DNA of 56,965 bases from contig NZ_NETH01000009.1 of assembly GCF_003337175.1 (NCBI RefSeq), forward strand, positions 1 to 56,965, read 5' to 3'. The stretch comes from Streptococcus gallolyticus (lineage in GTDB: Bacteria > Bacillota > Bacilli > Lactobacillales > Streptococcaceae). Under the pieces are notes generated by a model, which was given only the letters and a program-made list of their open reading frames with translations, did no database searches and was not told the origin of the DNA. The position numbers and the translations under genes were made by a program. Shown here in pieces: positions 9,183 through 17,876 of the stretch; within the stretch, counting starts at the first letter, position 1; each line of letters starts with the position of its first letter.

Positions 9183-9652
9183 CAGACTGAAGACAACCCC
9201 TATTTCTGAGGTTCGTCTTTTTTCTATATTTTGAAGTTTTATGGTCGAATGAGCTTAGTTTTAGGAATTTTAGGCAAAATAAAAAGGCTATCCTGCCAGC
9301 CATTTTGCGAGTTTTTTAAGATTTAAGCACGCTAAAGTCAGTCCAACTTTTGCCTCCATTTTGGACTTGCCTCTTTCTCTGGTATAACGCAAATTATGAT
9401 ATTCTTTAGCTGTCCCAAATAAGCGTTCAATGGTTTCCTTGCGTTTTCGGTAACGGTCAATCTGACGTAACAAATGGTCTTCTGGAACTAAGTCATCTAA
9501 GGTGTAAAAACCAACTTGCTTACGATTATAGTCTGGATTTTCTTTATGGAACATAGGCTCACCTCATAGTTATTATTATCTCTATTATACCGCTAATCCA
9601 TACAAAAAGCCCTTAGAAACGGTTGTTCCCAAGGACTTTGTCTTCAGTCTGA
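9182..9652 (-). mobile_element. Internally deleted IS1182-like element (about 471 bp)
   Basis: The sequence is bounded by inverted copies of TCAGACTGAAGACAA (9182-9196 and, inverted, 9638-9652); beyond these 15 bp the two ends pair only loosely. Inside is a short frame (9288-9554) joining both ends of an IS1182-family transposase. I read it as a deletion derivative that kept both termini, that is, a MITE-like non-autonomous copy. I could not identify a target-site duplication. Confidence 0.72.
9288..9554 (-). pseudogene. In-frame N/C fusion remnant of an IS1182-family transposase
   Basis: The 88-residue product begins with the transposase N-terminus (MFHKENPDYNRKQVGFYTLD, then LVPEDHLLRQIDR) and passes directly into the transposase C-terminus (RKRKETIERLFGTAKEYHNL and VGLTLACLNLKKLAKWL). 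The roughly 350 residues between, including most of the DDE catalytic core, are missing. The final catalytic Glu region (ETIERLFG) is kept. No transposition activity is expected, but the frame is open, so a small DNA-end-binding product is conceivable. Confidence 0.8.
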
Positions 9653-9709
9653 ACTGATTTTTTAATAATCGATCATTTTTTGAAGTTTCCTTTTTGGCAG
9701 TATAATCAT

Positions 9710-9783
9710 TTTAGGTTAAATTAACCTAAATTTTTGAGAGAATTTCAAAAAAAATTAATGCGCTGTCATTTCTATGTTATAAT
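9710..9783 (+). promoter_or_regulatory. Extended -10 promoter preceded by a 21-bp perfect palindrome
   Basis: TGTTATAAT (9775-9783) is an extended -10 with no good -35. About 45 bp upstream lies a perfect palindrome (9710-9730; arms TTTAGGTTAA around a single central A). A second inverted repeat, AATAACG-cta-CGTTATT (9835-9851), lies in the leader. The palindrome looks like an operator, but I cannot name the regulator. The unit drives the gene at 9891. Confidence 0.5.
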
Positions 9784-9890
9784 ATAGAAGGATGCTTTGT
9801 TAATCACAGAAGTTTAACATTATTTGACTTATCGAATAACGCTACGTTATTGAAGTAGTATCTAATTTATAAAAAGGAAAAGGAGCTGTC

Positions 9891-10472
9891 ATGAAAACCT
9901 CAAGAAGTGAAGTTACTTATCTCATTCTTAGCATTATTTTAATTGCTTTTGGTGCTGGTATTTACCTAATTTTTGGTAACAATTATGCTAGCACATCAAG
10001 TTCACAAACAACTACTGCTGTCTCATCTTCATCATCTACTAGCGAAGAAGATTTAGAAGCTAATGCAGAAGCATTGCTCGCAGAAGCACAAGCCAATCCT
10101 ACGTCAGAAGCTGTTACCAATGCCCAAGCAGCCATTAATAAACTTTCTGATGAAAGTAAAAAAACAGATTTACAATCACAATTGGATGCTGTCTCTGCTG
10201 AAGTAACCAATGAAAGCAATGCGGAAACAGCTGTTGCAACGGCAGAATCTGAACAAACAAGCGCAAATGTCACTGCGGCACAAGCAGCAATTGATGTTCT
10301 AACAAATGAAACCGTCAAAGACCAACTTCAAGCTCGTTTGGATGCTGTTTCTAATGCTATCGCAGCGGCAACTACACAAAGCAACACTACTTCAGGTAAT
10401 TCAACATACAGCACTTACGATAATACTTATTCTGATTCGACTGTCACTAATAGCGATTCTTACGGATATTAA
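9891..10472 (+). CDS. Membrane-anchored Ala/Ser-rich surface protein with Tyr/Ser tail
   Basis: A 193-residue protein of unknown function. Residues ~9-30 form one transmembrane or signal-anchor helix (LILSIILIAFGAGIYLIFG), then a Ser/Thr-rich linker. Two related helical units follow: AINKLSDESKKTDLQSQLD and AIDVLTNETVKDQLQARLD, each continuing into AV(S) motifs, as in Ala-rich helical repeats of Gram-positive wall proteins. The last ~30 residues are Ser/Tyr/Asn/Asp-rich (STYDNTYSDSTV). No LPXTG. The Shine-Dalgarno (AAAAGGAG) is strong. It is followed by the YgjV-like gene after 5 bp, so the two are one operon. An extracytoplasmic location is inferred. Confidence 0.75.
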   Translation: MKTSRSEVTYLILSIILIAFGAGIYLIFGNNYASTSSSQTTTAVSSSSSTSEEDLEANAEALLAEAQANPTSEAVTNAQAAINKLSDESKKTDLQSQLDAVSAEVTNESNAETAVATAESEQTSANVTAAQAAIDVLTNETVKDQLQARLDAVSNAIAAATTQSNTTSGNSTYSTYDNTYSDSTVTNSDSYGY

Positions 10473-10477
10473 TCATT

Positions 10478-10993
10478 ATGTCAATCGGGCTTATCTTTTC
10501 AGCCATTGGCGCAACTTGTTTAGCAATCTCATCTTTTGCCAAAACTAAGAAAAGCATGTTGAGTTGGCAACTGTCTGATTATTTCTTTACCATGATTGCC
10601 AATTTTTTGTTGGGTGGCTATACGGGAGCTATTTCTATCAGTGTTTCTATTATTCGAAATACGCTCATGATTAAGAAATGGGATTCAATTTATACAACTG
10701 TTCTCCTTGTTATCATTCAAGTAACATTAGGCATTCATGTCAATAATTTAGGATTAATCGGTTGTTTACCTTTGATTTCATCAGTATCTTATACTATCGT
10801 TTCGTTTTTGACTGATAGGGTACAATGGCTTCGCTGGGTAACGGTTGAGAATATGCTACTTTGGTCTTTATACGACTCCACCATTAAAGCCTATCCTGCT
10901 TTAGTTATGGACGTGGTCATCACAATGACAACACTTATTGCTATTAAAAAATACAGTGGCTTAAATCGTCATACACAAAACACCCAAGACTGA
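10478..10993 (+). CDS. YgjV family multipass membrane protein
   Basis: A 171-residue hydrophobic protein with five or six predicted membrane helices, resembling the YgjV (Imp-YgjV) family. It starts MSIGLIFSAIGATCLAISSF and has the SDYFFTMIANFLLGGYTGA and WVTVENMLLWSLYDSTIKA segments. No activity is established for the family. It lies 5 bp after the anchored Ala/Ser-rich protein and its stop codon sits inside the operon terminator. Confidence 0.75.
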   Translation: MSIGLIFSAIGATCLAISSFAKTKKSMLSWQLSDYFFTMIANFLLGGYTGAISISVSIIRNTLMIKKWDSIYTTVLLVIIQVTLGIHVNNLGLIGCLPLISSVSYTIVSFLTDRVQWLRWVTVENMLLWSLYDSTIKAYPALVMDVVITMTTLIAIKKYSGLNRHTQNTQD

Positions 10994-11014
10994 TATTCAT
11001 CTTGGGTGTTTTAA
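10979..11014. terminator. Bidirectional hairpin terminator
   Basis: AACACCCAAGA (10979-10989) pairs perfectly with TCTTGGGTGTT (11000-11010), followed by TTTT-rich sequence on the plus strand and AAAA on the other side. It ends both the ygjV-like operon and, from the opposite side, degV. Confidence 0.88.
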
Positions 11015-11017
11015 CGT

Positions 11018-11863
11018 TTATTTTGTTTCGTATCCTAATAAGATACCACCATCTTCACCATAGAAGCTACAAAGTCCTGAAGCTTTGATAAATGTGATAT
11101 CGGCTTGAGGGTATTTTTCTTTGATTTTATCACTTAGCTGTTGGCAAGCTTTTTCATTGTTGGCGTGAGTAATCATGACTTTGCCACCTTGATAACCTTC
11201 TTTGAACATTTCATCGATTGTTGCTTGAACAGCTTTTTTCTGACCTCTTGCCTTGTGAAGAAGCTCTAAAGTTCCTTCGCCACTAGCTTTTCCGACCATA
11301 CGAATGTTAAGAAGTCCGATAACCTTACCAATCAATTTGCTCAAGCGGCCATTTTTCACCAAGTTATCCACACGAGCAAGAATAAAGAGTAATTTGGTCT
11401 TAGCTTGGTAAGCAGTAATCGCTTCGACCACCTCATCAAAGCTGAGACCTTTAGCAATTAGACGGTTTAATTCTAAAACAATCAAGTCAATTTCACCGCC
11501 TGCAGATAGTGAATCAATCACATGAATATTAACATTTGGGTGTTCTTCAAGAAGCATATTTTTAGCCACTTGAGCGCTGTTTTGACTTCCTGATAAATTT
11601 CCTGTAATCGTAATAGCAATGACATTTTCAGCGCCTTGGTAGGCTTGTAAGAAGGCATCTGGGCTTGGGCAACTTGATTTTGATGATGTAGGACTTGCAT
11701 ACATACTTACCATCATATTATCGACATCTAACCCTTCATCATCCACAAAAATTTCTGAGCCAATCTGTATTGTTAGAGGGACATTTTGAAATTCTGTGTG
11801 GTCTGCGATAGCTTCGATATATTTAATATCACAGCCAGAATCTGTCACAATTTTCCAAGTCAA
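11018..11863 (-). CDS. DegV family fatty-acid-binding protein (FakB-like)
   Basis: A 281-residue DegV-fold protein. It opens with WKIVTDSGCDI and has the conserved TSSCPSPDAFLQAY-like segment, AITITGNLSGSQNSA and HVIDSLSAGGE, residues that hold the carboxylate of a bound fatty acid. DegV/FakB proteins present exogenous fatty acids to the kinase FakA for incorporation into lipid. The gene is divergent from a TetR-family regulator with 133 bp between, a layout suggesting local control. Which fatty acid is preferred cannot be told. Confidence 0.9.
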   Translation of the reverse strand: MTWKIVTDSGCDIKYIEAIADHTEFQNVPLTIQIGSEIFVDDEGLDVDNMMVSMYASPTSSKSSCPSPDAFLQAYQGAENVIAITITGNLSGSQNSAQVAKNMLLEEHPNVNIHVIDSLSAGGEIDLIVLELNRLIAKGLSFDEVVEAITAYQAKTKLLFILARVDNLVKNGRLSKLIGKVIGLLNIRMVGKASGEGTLELLHKARGQKKAVQATIDEMFKEGYQGGKVMITHANNEKACQQLSDKIKEKYPQADITFIKASGLCSFYGEDGGILLGYETK

Positions 11864-11900
11864 ATCTCTTTTCCTCCATTTCTTTTGATTTTGATATTAT

Positions 11901-11929
11901 TTGACAAACAAAGTATTTTCTCCTAGAAT
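11901..11929 (+). promoter_or_regulatory. Promoter of the TetR-family gene
   Basis: TTGACA (11901-11906), 17-bp spacer, TAGAAT (11924-11929). It lies between the divergent degV and tetR-like genes, 67 bp before the ATG at 11997. Confidence 0.75.
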
Positions 11930-11996
11930 TATATCATTAGAGCCTTTATCTTAGCTATCAAAAACAATCAGACGTCACAAGGGAGAGGATTTTGTC

Positions 11997-12554
11997 ATGA
12001 CGGAAAAAACAATTTCACAAAACTCCTTGCAAAATTTGCAGGTGTCCAACAAGGAGTCACGAAAATTAACGCGTGAATCACTTGAAACTGCGCTTTTACT
12101 TCTTCTTGAAAAGAAACCACTAAATCAGATTACGATTTCTGAACTTGTCGCTAAAGCTGGCGTTTCACGTAATGCTTTCTATCGAAATTACAAATCTAAG
12201 GAAGCCATTCTTGAATCTATTTTAACGCAAATTGTTCGCCGTATTTTTCGAGGCATCAAAAATTTCGATTTAAAGACACAACTCTCCCAAGCGTGGCTTT
12301 TCATGTTGACGGAGGCGAAAAAGGAAGCCAACGTTTTACGAATGATTTTTGAACAGCACCTTGAAAAGCTATTGACAAGTATCGTTTCTAAACGCTTAAA
12401 AGCTTATCAACGTTTCAAGAAAAAGCATGATTCTCACTACACTAATTCTTTCTGGAGCAATGCCATTATCTCGGTACTCTCAAACTGGGTAGCCGACGAT
12501 ATGCGAATTCCTGCCGAAGAAGTAGCCGCTATTGGTTTACCACTTTTTTTATGA
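11997..12554 (+). CDS. TetR/AcrR family transcriptional regulator
   Basis: A 185-residue regulator. The TetR helix-turn-helix is at residues ~25-70: TRESLETALLLLLEKKPLNQ, then ITISELVAKAGVSRNAFYRN and YKSKEAILESI. The C-terminal ligand domain is of the TetR_C_33-like type seen in Firmicutes and has no recognisable binding site. It is divergent from degV, which is a plausible target. GGGAGAGG precedes the ATG. Ligand unknown. Confidence 0.85.
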   Translation: MTEKTISQNSLQNLQVSNKESRKLTRESLETALLLLLEKKPLNQITISELVAKAGVSRNAFYRNYKSKEAILESILTQIVRRIFRGIKNFDLKTQLSQAWLFMLTEAKKEANVLRMIFEQHLEKLLTSIVSKRLKAYQRFKKKHDSHYTNSFWSNAIISVLSNWVADDMRIPAEEVAAIGLPLFL

Positions 12555-12561
12555 AAAGAAC

Positions 12562-12596
12562 CCCTCCAACCACGATTTGGTTGGAGGGATTTTATT
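12562..12596 (+). terminator. Terminator of the TetR-family gene
   Basis: CCCTCCAACCA (12562-12572) pairs perfectly with TGGTTGGAGGG (12578-12588), followed by ATTTTATTTT. Confidence 0.88.
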
Positions 12597-12704
12597 TTGG
12601 AGGAATTACCTAATCTTGATTACATTTTTTCTTTGACGAAAGTAAACATTTGTTCCAAAATCAAATCACAAAATATACATTTGTTTATTTTAAAGAGGTA
12701 GCTT

Positions 12705-13285
12705 ATGGCAATAGAAGAAAAATTAAATCGTAGACGATTAACAATCAGAGAAGCCTTGTTGGCGCTATTAAAGCATAAGGAATTAAGAGACATTACCACT
12801 ACTGACATTGCTAACCAAGCGGAAAGCACACGAAAATCGTTTTATCATTCTTATCAAAATGTGGATGAGGTTATCGAAGAAATCGAAATGACATCACTGA
12901 TGATTTTGAAACTGTCATTGAATTGCTACTCGTTCCAGCTGATTTAAAAAATTTTAGTCGCATTTTCCAAGCATTGACAAATATCATTGAAACAGATTAC
13001 AACGATTATAATGACTTGTTGCATTTGGAACGTTTAGAACATCATTCGTTAATTCAAAAATTAAAGACTTCTTTGATTAAGGAAGTCAATCAGATTCTTC
13101 CTGAGACCCTATTTAAAGATAAAAGTACAAAAGAAACAACGATTATTTTTGTGGTGGGAGGGCTCATTGCCATTTATGATAATTGGTTATCATTTCCAAA
13201 TGACAATCGTTTAGAAACCCTTTCTGCGCAAGCTAGTCAAGTGATTTTACAGGGCTTAAATGGTGTTTTGATGGAGGAACTCTAA
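12705..13285 (+). pseudogene. Frameshifted TetR-like regulator
   Basis: The first ~62 codons encode a TetR-type DNA-binding domain (LTIREALLALLKHKELRDIT, then TTDIANQAESTRKSFYHSYQ). Near 12890 the frame shifts: reading on in the other frame gives DITDDFETVIELLLVPADLK and a C-terminal ligand-domain-like stretch ending VILQGLNGVLMEEL at 13285. A single-base deletion in GAAATCGAAATGACATC would explain both halves. The ATG has AGAGGT upstream. As it stands the product would be a ~80-residue DNA-binding fragment. A sequencing error is possible in principle. Confidence 0.75.
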
Positions 13286-13294
13286 ATATCGAAT

Positions 13295-13408
13295 ATGATT
13301 GATTATCTGCTTTCTACGCCTAATTTTCTTGAGGGGCGTTACATCAAAGGCGTGGAAAGTCTTATTTTCTCGCAGTTAAGTTACCTTCATTGTTATTTCA
13401 ACACATAA
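13295..13408 (+). pseudogene. N-terminal fragment of an Mbeg1-like (DUF2974) hydrolase
   Basis: A 37-codon frame reading MIDYLLSTPNFLEG then VESLIFSQLSYL resembles the very N-terminus of streptococcal Mbeg1-like alpha/beta hydrolases, which begin with an xDYL motif and have (E/D)SLILSQLSY about 20 residues later. It stops at 13406-13408, overlapping the end of the convergent HAD gene. The rest of the gene (about 300 residues, including the GxSxG serine) is absent. Identification is from memory of the pattern and is tentative. Confidence 0.4.
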
Positions 13409-14205
13409 TCGTAAATGGCTTGGGCTACGCCTGCTTGGTCGTTAGTTGTTGTTTCGTAGCGGCAAAGCGCTTTGACTTCGTCAGTCGCATTTCCCATGGC
13501 AACACTGTTATCAGCAAATGCTAGCATTTCAATGTCATTAGCAGCATCACCGATTGCCATTACTTCTGCTGGAGTAAAGCCCAGTTTTTTTGACAAAGCT
13601 TCAAGAGCCGTAGCTTTTGTATAACCTTTCGGCATAGCTTCAAAGATGTATTCTTGACTGCGCACCACGCTAAATTCAGCTGCCAAGGTACTTTCTTTGG
13701 CTTCTTGGAATGGATCCAAATAAGGCGCTCTTGCCATATACATGGCTTGGAAGATAATTTCTGAACTAGCTTTCAGTTCATCAATGCTAACAGCTTTAGC
13801 GGTATCGAAAACAAGCCCTGCATCGTATTGAACCAATTCTGGCACTTCGCTTCCAACGGCATAATAATGTTTTTCGCCTGTCAATGTCAAGCAAACCTCT
13901 GGATAGTCCGCTAACACTTGGTCTAATTTGTCCAATTCATCATTATTAACTTGGGCATAACTGACAAGCTCCCAATTCTTAGTATTGTAAATGCTGCAGC
14001 CATTATTCATAATAATGTATTCTTCATCAGTCAAGCCAAGTCGTTCAAAATAAGGTAGAATTCCTGATTTTGGTCGTCCTGTACAAAGAACAATTTTCAC
14101 ACCTGCTTTAGCAGCTTCTTGAATAGCTTTGACATTTTCATCAGGAATTTTTTTATCTGAATTCAGTAAAGTGCCGTCTAAATCAATTGCAATTAATTTA
14201 ATCAT
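13393..14205 (-). CDS. Cof-type HAD-IIB family phosphatase
   Basis: A 270-residue cytoplasmic phosphatase. Motif I is LIAIDLDGTLLNSDKKI (nucleophile Asp9), motif II LCTGRP, motif III the Lys in PKGYTKATAL, and motif IV IGDAANDIEML. The type IIB cap lies between motifs II and III. Such enzymes dephosphorylate sugar phosphates or pyridoxal phosphate with broad specificity; the true substrate is not predictable. It ends 3 bp after the TRIC-like gene begins to its right, so they probably share a transcript. Confidence 0.9.
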   Translation of the reverse strand: MIKLIAIDLDGTLLNSDKKIPDENVKAIQEAAKAGVKIVLCTGRPKSGILPYFERLGLTDEEYIIMNNGCSIYNTKNWELVSYAQVNNDELDKLDQVLADYPEVCLTLTGEKHYYAVGSEVPELVQYDAGLVFDTAKAVSIDELKASSEIIFQAMYMARAPYLDPFQEAKESTLAAEFSVVRSQEYIFEAMPKGYTKATALEALSKKLGFTPAEVMAIGDAANDIEMLAFADNSVAMGNATDEVKALCRYETTTNDQAGVAQAIYDYVLK

Positions 14206-14207
14206 TT

Positions 14208-14825
14208 CTAAGTGACCTTCCGTTTAATTTTTGGCAAGTGCCATTGACGCCAGTAACCTATCATACGTAAGATGGTCAGAATCAAAACAAGCAAATAATA
14301 ACCCGAATCGTTATGGACGATTTTAAAGTAAATCGCTAGCGCTGCTAAAATTGACCAACCTGCATAAACTTCGCTTCGTAACACCCCAGGTTTTCGCCCT
14401 GCTAAAACATCACGAACAATACCGCCACCTGCACCAGTCAAAACTGCCGCAACAATGACTGCACTCAAGGGTTGATGTAATTTTACCGCATACATAGCTC
14501 CTTGCACGCTAAAGGCTGCTAGCCCGATAGCATCCGTCAACACTTCTGCCTTTCTCCAACCTTTATGCGTAATGAGATTGGGAAATACCATGACAAATAG
14601 CATAGCAACCAAGGCAAAATAAAATGCTTGACCTTGCGACCAAAGTGCACTAATGGGCAATCCTATCAAAAGATTACGAATGGCACCACCACCAAAAGCT
14701 GTTACAAATCCTAAGATAAACAATCCTAGAATGTCAAAATCTTCTTCCATGGCAACAATAGCTCCTGAAAGTGCAAAAGCAATCGTTCCTATGATACTTA
14801 AAATATCCCAAACATCTATTGTCAT
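14208..14825 (-). CDS. TRIC-like (UPF0126/YicG) cation channel family protein
   Basis: A 205-residue protein made of two copies of the ~80-residue UPF0126 domain. Each has the Gly-rich signature: FVTAFGGGAIRNLLIG in the first and LTGAGGGIVRDVLAGRKP in the second, giving seven predicted membrane helices. Prokaryotic TRIC proteins form homotrimeric K+/Na+ channels. The stop lies two bases before the HAD gene's ATG, suggesting coupled expression; the functional reason is not evident. Confidence 0.87.
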   Translation of the reverse strand: MTIDVWDILSIIGTIAFALSGAIVAMEEDFDILGLFILGFVTAFGGGAIRNLLIGLPISALWSQGQAFYFALVAMLFVMVFPNLITHKGWRKAEVLTDAIGLAAFSVQGAMYAVKLHQPLSAVIVAAVLTGAGGGIVRDVLAGRKPGVLRSEVYAGWSILAALAIYFKIVHNDSGYYLLVLILTILRMIGYWRQWHLPKIKRKVT

Positions 14826-14878
14826 TTTCGTTCCAAATTCATTTTTTTCTTACTAGACTAGTTTATCATTTTTAACGC

Positions 14879-14913
14879 AAAAAAAAACAGCACTGAGTCT
14901 GTTTTTTTTTTTT
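14879..14913 (-). terminator. Terminator of the copper operon
   Basis: AAAAAACAG and CTGTTTTTT arms enclose a short loop. T-runs flank it on both strands, so it can end the minus-strand cop operon after copZ and may also act toward the TRIC-like gene's side. Confidence 0.65.
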
Positions 14914-14931
14914 ATGATTTTTGACATTCTT

Positions 14932-15135
14932 TTAAATTTCTTTTCCAAGGGTGAATTTTGTTCCCTTGAGTGCTCGTTTTAGGGAGAGCTTGAAAGGATT
15001 TCCTGTGACGGCTGCTTGTTTTTTATCTAAATCAACAACCACTTTTTCAACGCCACGAACAGCTGACAATTTTTCTGTCACTGTTTTGACACAACCTTGG
15101 CATTTCATGCCAGTAACTTCATACGTTTTTTCCAT
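14932..15135 (-). CDS. copZ: Copper chaperone CopZ
   Basis: A 67-residue heavy-metal-associated (HMA) domain with the Cu(I) motif MKCQGC (CxxC) in the first loop and a ferredoxin-like beta-alpha-beta-beta-alpha-beta length. CopZ carries Cu(I) to CopA and to the repressor CopY. It lies 21 bp downstream of copA as last gene of copY-copA-copZ, with ATG preceded by GGAG. Confidence 0.93.
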   Translation of the reverse strand: MEKTYEVTGMKCQGCVKTVTEKLSAVRGVEKVVVDLDKKQAAVTGNPFKLSLKRALKGTKFTLGKEI

Positions 15136-15156
15136 GTGAAACTCCTTTATTTATCA

Positions 15157-17394
15157 TTAATTCAGTTTAATATATTTTAGGCGAAGGGCATTGAGGACGA
15201 CTGAAACTGAACTAAATCCCATGGCAAGTCCTGCAATCATTGGATTTAACAGAGGTCCACCAAATAGATATAAGACACCCATAGCGACAGGAATCGCTAA
15301 GATATTGTAGATAAATGCCCAGAAAAGATTTTCCTTGATGATTTTAATCGTTAAACGACTAATACTCAAGGCTTTCAGAACATCTGAGATTTCTGGTTTC
15401 ATGAGAATAATATCTGCTGATTCAATAGCAATGTCTGTCCCAGAACCGACAGCGATACCAATATCCGCTACTACTAAGGCAGGTGCGTCATTTATCCCGT
15501 CACCAACCATGGCAACCATTTTTCCTTGACTTTGCAAATCCTGAATGGCTTGCGATTTCTGGTCTGGTAGGACTTCGCTAATAACATTTTTGATACCAGC
15601 TTGTTTGGCAATAGCTTGCGCTGTCTTGTTATTGTCGCCTGTCAGCATGACAACATCAATGCCTTTTTCTTGCAATTTAGCTACGGTTTCTTTACTGTCT
15701 ACTTTTAGCAAATCAGCTACGGTGATAAGTCCTAGTAGTTGTGCATTTGCCGAGATGTAAATCGGTGTTTGTCCTTTTTGAGTCGCAGCCAGCACCGCTT
15801 CTTGACTAGCGGTCAAGTCAACCTGATATTTTTCCATTAACTTGCGGTTTCCGATGTAAACTGTTTGCCCGTCAATATCAGCCTGCAAGCCAAATCCTGT
15901 TAAGGACTTAAATTGTGTGACCTCTGTCAAAGCTAACTTATCTGCGGACGCTTTTTCCACAATGGCTTGACTAAGAGGGTGTTCTGACAATTTCTCGATT
16001 GAGGCAACTTGTGCAAGAAGCTTATCTTTATCGCCTTGGTAAGCAAAAATAGCAACAACTTGTGGTTTGCCTTGGGTGATCGTTCCTGTTTTATCAAAGA
16101 CAATGGTATCAAGGTAGTGAGCATTTTCAAGGGTATCACCGCGTTTATAGAGGATACCATTTTCAGCACCGCGACCAGTTCCGACCATAATCGCTGTCGG
16201 TGTTGCAAGACCAAGCGCACAAGGACAAGCAATGACAAGAATCGCAATGGCAACTTGGAGAGCAAAGACAAAGGTTTGTCCCATAATCAAGTACCAGAAA
16301 ATGAAGGTGACAAGCGCAATCACGATAACAGTTGGAACAAAAACACCTGCTACCTTATCCGCAATTTTCGCAATTGGTGCTTTGGTCTGCTGCGCATCCT
16401 CAACCAATTTAATAATTTGGGCGAGCAAGGTTTCATCACCAACTTTTTCAGCACGAATGGTTAGCGCCCCTTGTCCATTGATTGAAGCACCATAAACCTT
16501 ATCCTCTGTGGCTTTCTCAACTGGGATACTTTCCCCTGTCAACATTGACTCATCAATCGCCGAGTGCCCTGAAACCACACTACCGTCAACAGGGATTTTT
16601 TCCCCAGGTTTTACTAAAATGAGGTCTCCGACGCGCACGTCCTCAATCGCAACAGCTTGTTCCACACCGTCACGGATAACCCTTGCTTCTTTTGCTGATA
16701 ATGTCACCAATTTTTGAATGGCATCTGACGTGCGACCTTTTGACAGCGTTTCAAAGTATTTCCCGAGAGTGATTAAGGTCAAAATCACCGCAACTGATTC
16801 AAAATACAGCATATGCGCGTGGTGGCTATGCCCCAGTATCATATGATAAACACCGTAAAGGCTGTAAACGAAGGCAGCCGTTGTTGCCAAGGCAACCAAC
16901 GAGTCCATATTAGGATGGCCTTTAAACAATGAGCGGAAGCCATTGACATAAAAACGACGTCCAAAATACATGACAGGAAGCGTCAAAATCAGCTGAATCA
17001 AAGCAAAGTTCAATGGGTGAGCTGACATGCTGATGATTTCTGGCACCCAAAGCCCCACCATACTTCCCATAGAAATATAGAGGAGCGGTATCGCAAACAA
17101 AGCTGATAAAAGAAACTTATGCCACATATTCTGTGTGGCTTCACTTTGGCGCTCTGATTGACTTTTTGCCCTTGTCGGGTCAAAAACGCTGGCGCTATAA
17201 CCTGCATCTGCTACCGCTTTTTCAATTTCTTTTTCACTGACTAAGTCAGGATTATAATCCACCGTCATTTTTTCTGTTGTTAAATTGACAACAGCGGAGT
17301 CAACATGGTCTAGCTTTTTAACAGCATTTTCAACCGTTAAGGCACAAGCTGCACAGGTCATGCCGTCAATGACGAAAACGTCTTCTTTTGCCAT
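15157..17394 (-). CDS. copA: Copper-exporting P1B-type ATPase CopA
   Basis: A 745-residue copper-transporting ATPase. One N-terminal HMA domain carries GMTCAAC (CxxC, residues ~11-17). The membrane metal site is CPC in [11 protein letters not shown] (~390). The phosphorylated Asp is in [11 protein letters not shown] (~433), the HP motif is SEHPLSQAI, and the hinge is [11 protein letters not shown] (~632). The TGES actuator motif is also present (LTGESIPVE). It pumps Cu(I) out of the cell. Second gene of copYAZ under CopY control; full length, no defects seen. Confidence 0.96.
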   Translation of the reverse strand: MAKEDVFVIDGMTCAACALTVENAVKKLDHVDSAVVNLTTEKMTVDYNPDLVSEKEIEKAVADAGYSASVFDPTRAKSQSERQSEATQNMWHKFLLSALFAIPLLYISMGSMVGLWVPEIISMSAHPLNFALIQLILTLPVMYFGRRFYVNGFRSLFKGHPNMDSLVALATTAAFVYSLYGVYHMILGHSHHAHMLYFESVAVILTLITLGKYFETLSKGRTSDAIQKLVTLSAKEARVIRDGVEQAVAIEDVRVGDLILVKPGEKIPVDGSVVSGHSAIDESMLTGESIPVEKATEDKVYGASINGQGALTIRAEKVGDETLLAQIIKLVEDAQQTKAPIAKIADKVAGVFVPTVIVIALVTFIFWYLIMGQTFVFALQVAIAILVIACPCALGLATPTAIMVGTGRGAENGILYKRGDTLENAHYLDTIVFDKTGTITQGKPQVVAIFAYQGDKDKLLAQVASIEKLSEHPLSQAIVEKASADKLALTEVTQFKSLTGFGLQADIDGQTVYIGNRKLMEKYQVDLTASQEAVLAATQKGQTPIYISANAQLLGLITVADLLKVDSKETVAKLQEKGIDVVMLTGDNNKTAQAIAKQAGIKNVISEVLPDQKSQAIQDLQSQGKMVAMVGDGINDAPALVVADIGIAVGSGTDIAIESADIILMKPEISDVLKALSISRLTIKIIKENLFWAFIYNILAIPVAMGVLYLFGGPLLNPMIAGLAMGFSSVSVVLNALRLKYIKLN

Positions 17395-17416
17395 TTAGTT
17401 TCCTTTCCAATCTAAC

Positions 17417-17848
17417 CTAAGTACTCAAATGCTCTTTACAGAGACATTGCCCAGGGATGCAATTGCACGGCACTTCTTCAAGTGCCTCTTCTTTTTTGGA
17501 CAATAGCAGAGCTTGCAAGTCGTTAATATCTGCCATTGTCATCGGCCTTGTTTCCACGAGATGTTTGATAATCACAGTATGCTTGCGCTGACAAAATTTA
17601 TCAAAAAGCTCATCGGCTTGTTGATTAATAGCTTCTTCTTCAGAAACAAGTGCTGAATAAAGAAATGATTTGCCTGATTTCTGTGTTGCTAGATAGCCTT
17701 TATCCACTAGTCGTTTCAACAATGTTTTAACAGTTGAGGCTGTCCAGTCTGTCTTTTGCTCGAGAATTTCCAAAATCTGGCTACTAGTTATTTCTTCTTT
17801 CGTCCAAACAACACGCATGATTTCCCACTCTGCATTTGAAATTGACAT
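17417..17848 (-). CDS. copY: Copper-responsive repressor CopY
   Basis: A 143-residue BlaI/MecI-type winged-helix repressor. The DNA-binding domain covers residues ~1-75 (SNAEWEIMRVVWTKEEITSS, then WTASTVKTLLKRLVDKGYL). The C-terminus carries the CxCxxxxCxC metal hook, read as CNCIPGQCLC: Zn(II) holds the repressor on DNA and Cu(I) from CopZ displaces it. First gene of the operon, directly behind a promoter covered by two cop boxes. Confidence 0.95.
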   Translation of the reverse strand: MSISNAEWEIMRVVWTKEEITSSQILEILEQKTDWTASTVKTLLKRLVDKGYLATQKSGKSFLYSALVSEEEAINQQADELFDKFCQRKHTVIIKHLVETRPMTMADINDLQALLLSKKEEALEEVPCNCIPGQCLCKEHLST

Positions 17849-17876
17849 TGTTACCTCCTTTAAAATAGTCTTGGTT

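Noticed and set aside
12705..13285. Programmed frameshift in the TetR-like gene
   Set aside because: No slippery heptamer with downstream stem or SD-like stimulator is visible at the shift; a simple deletion is the more economical explanation.
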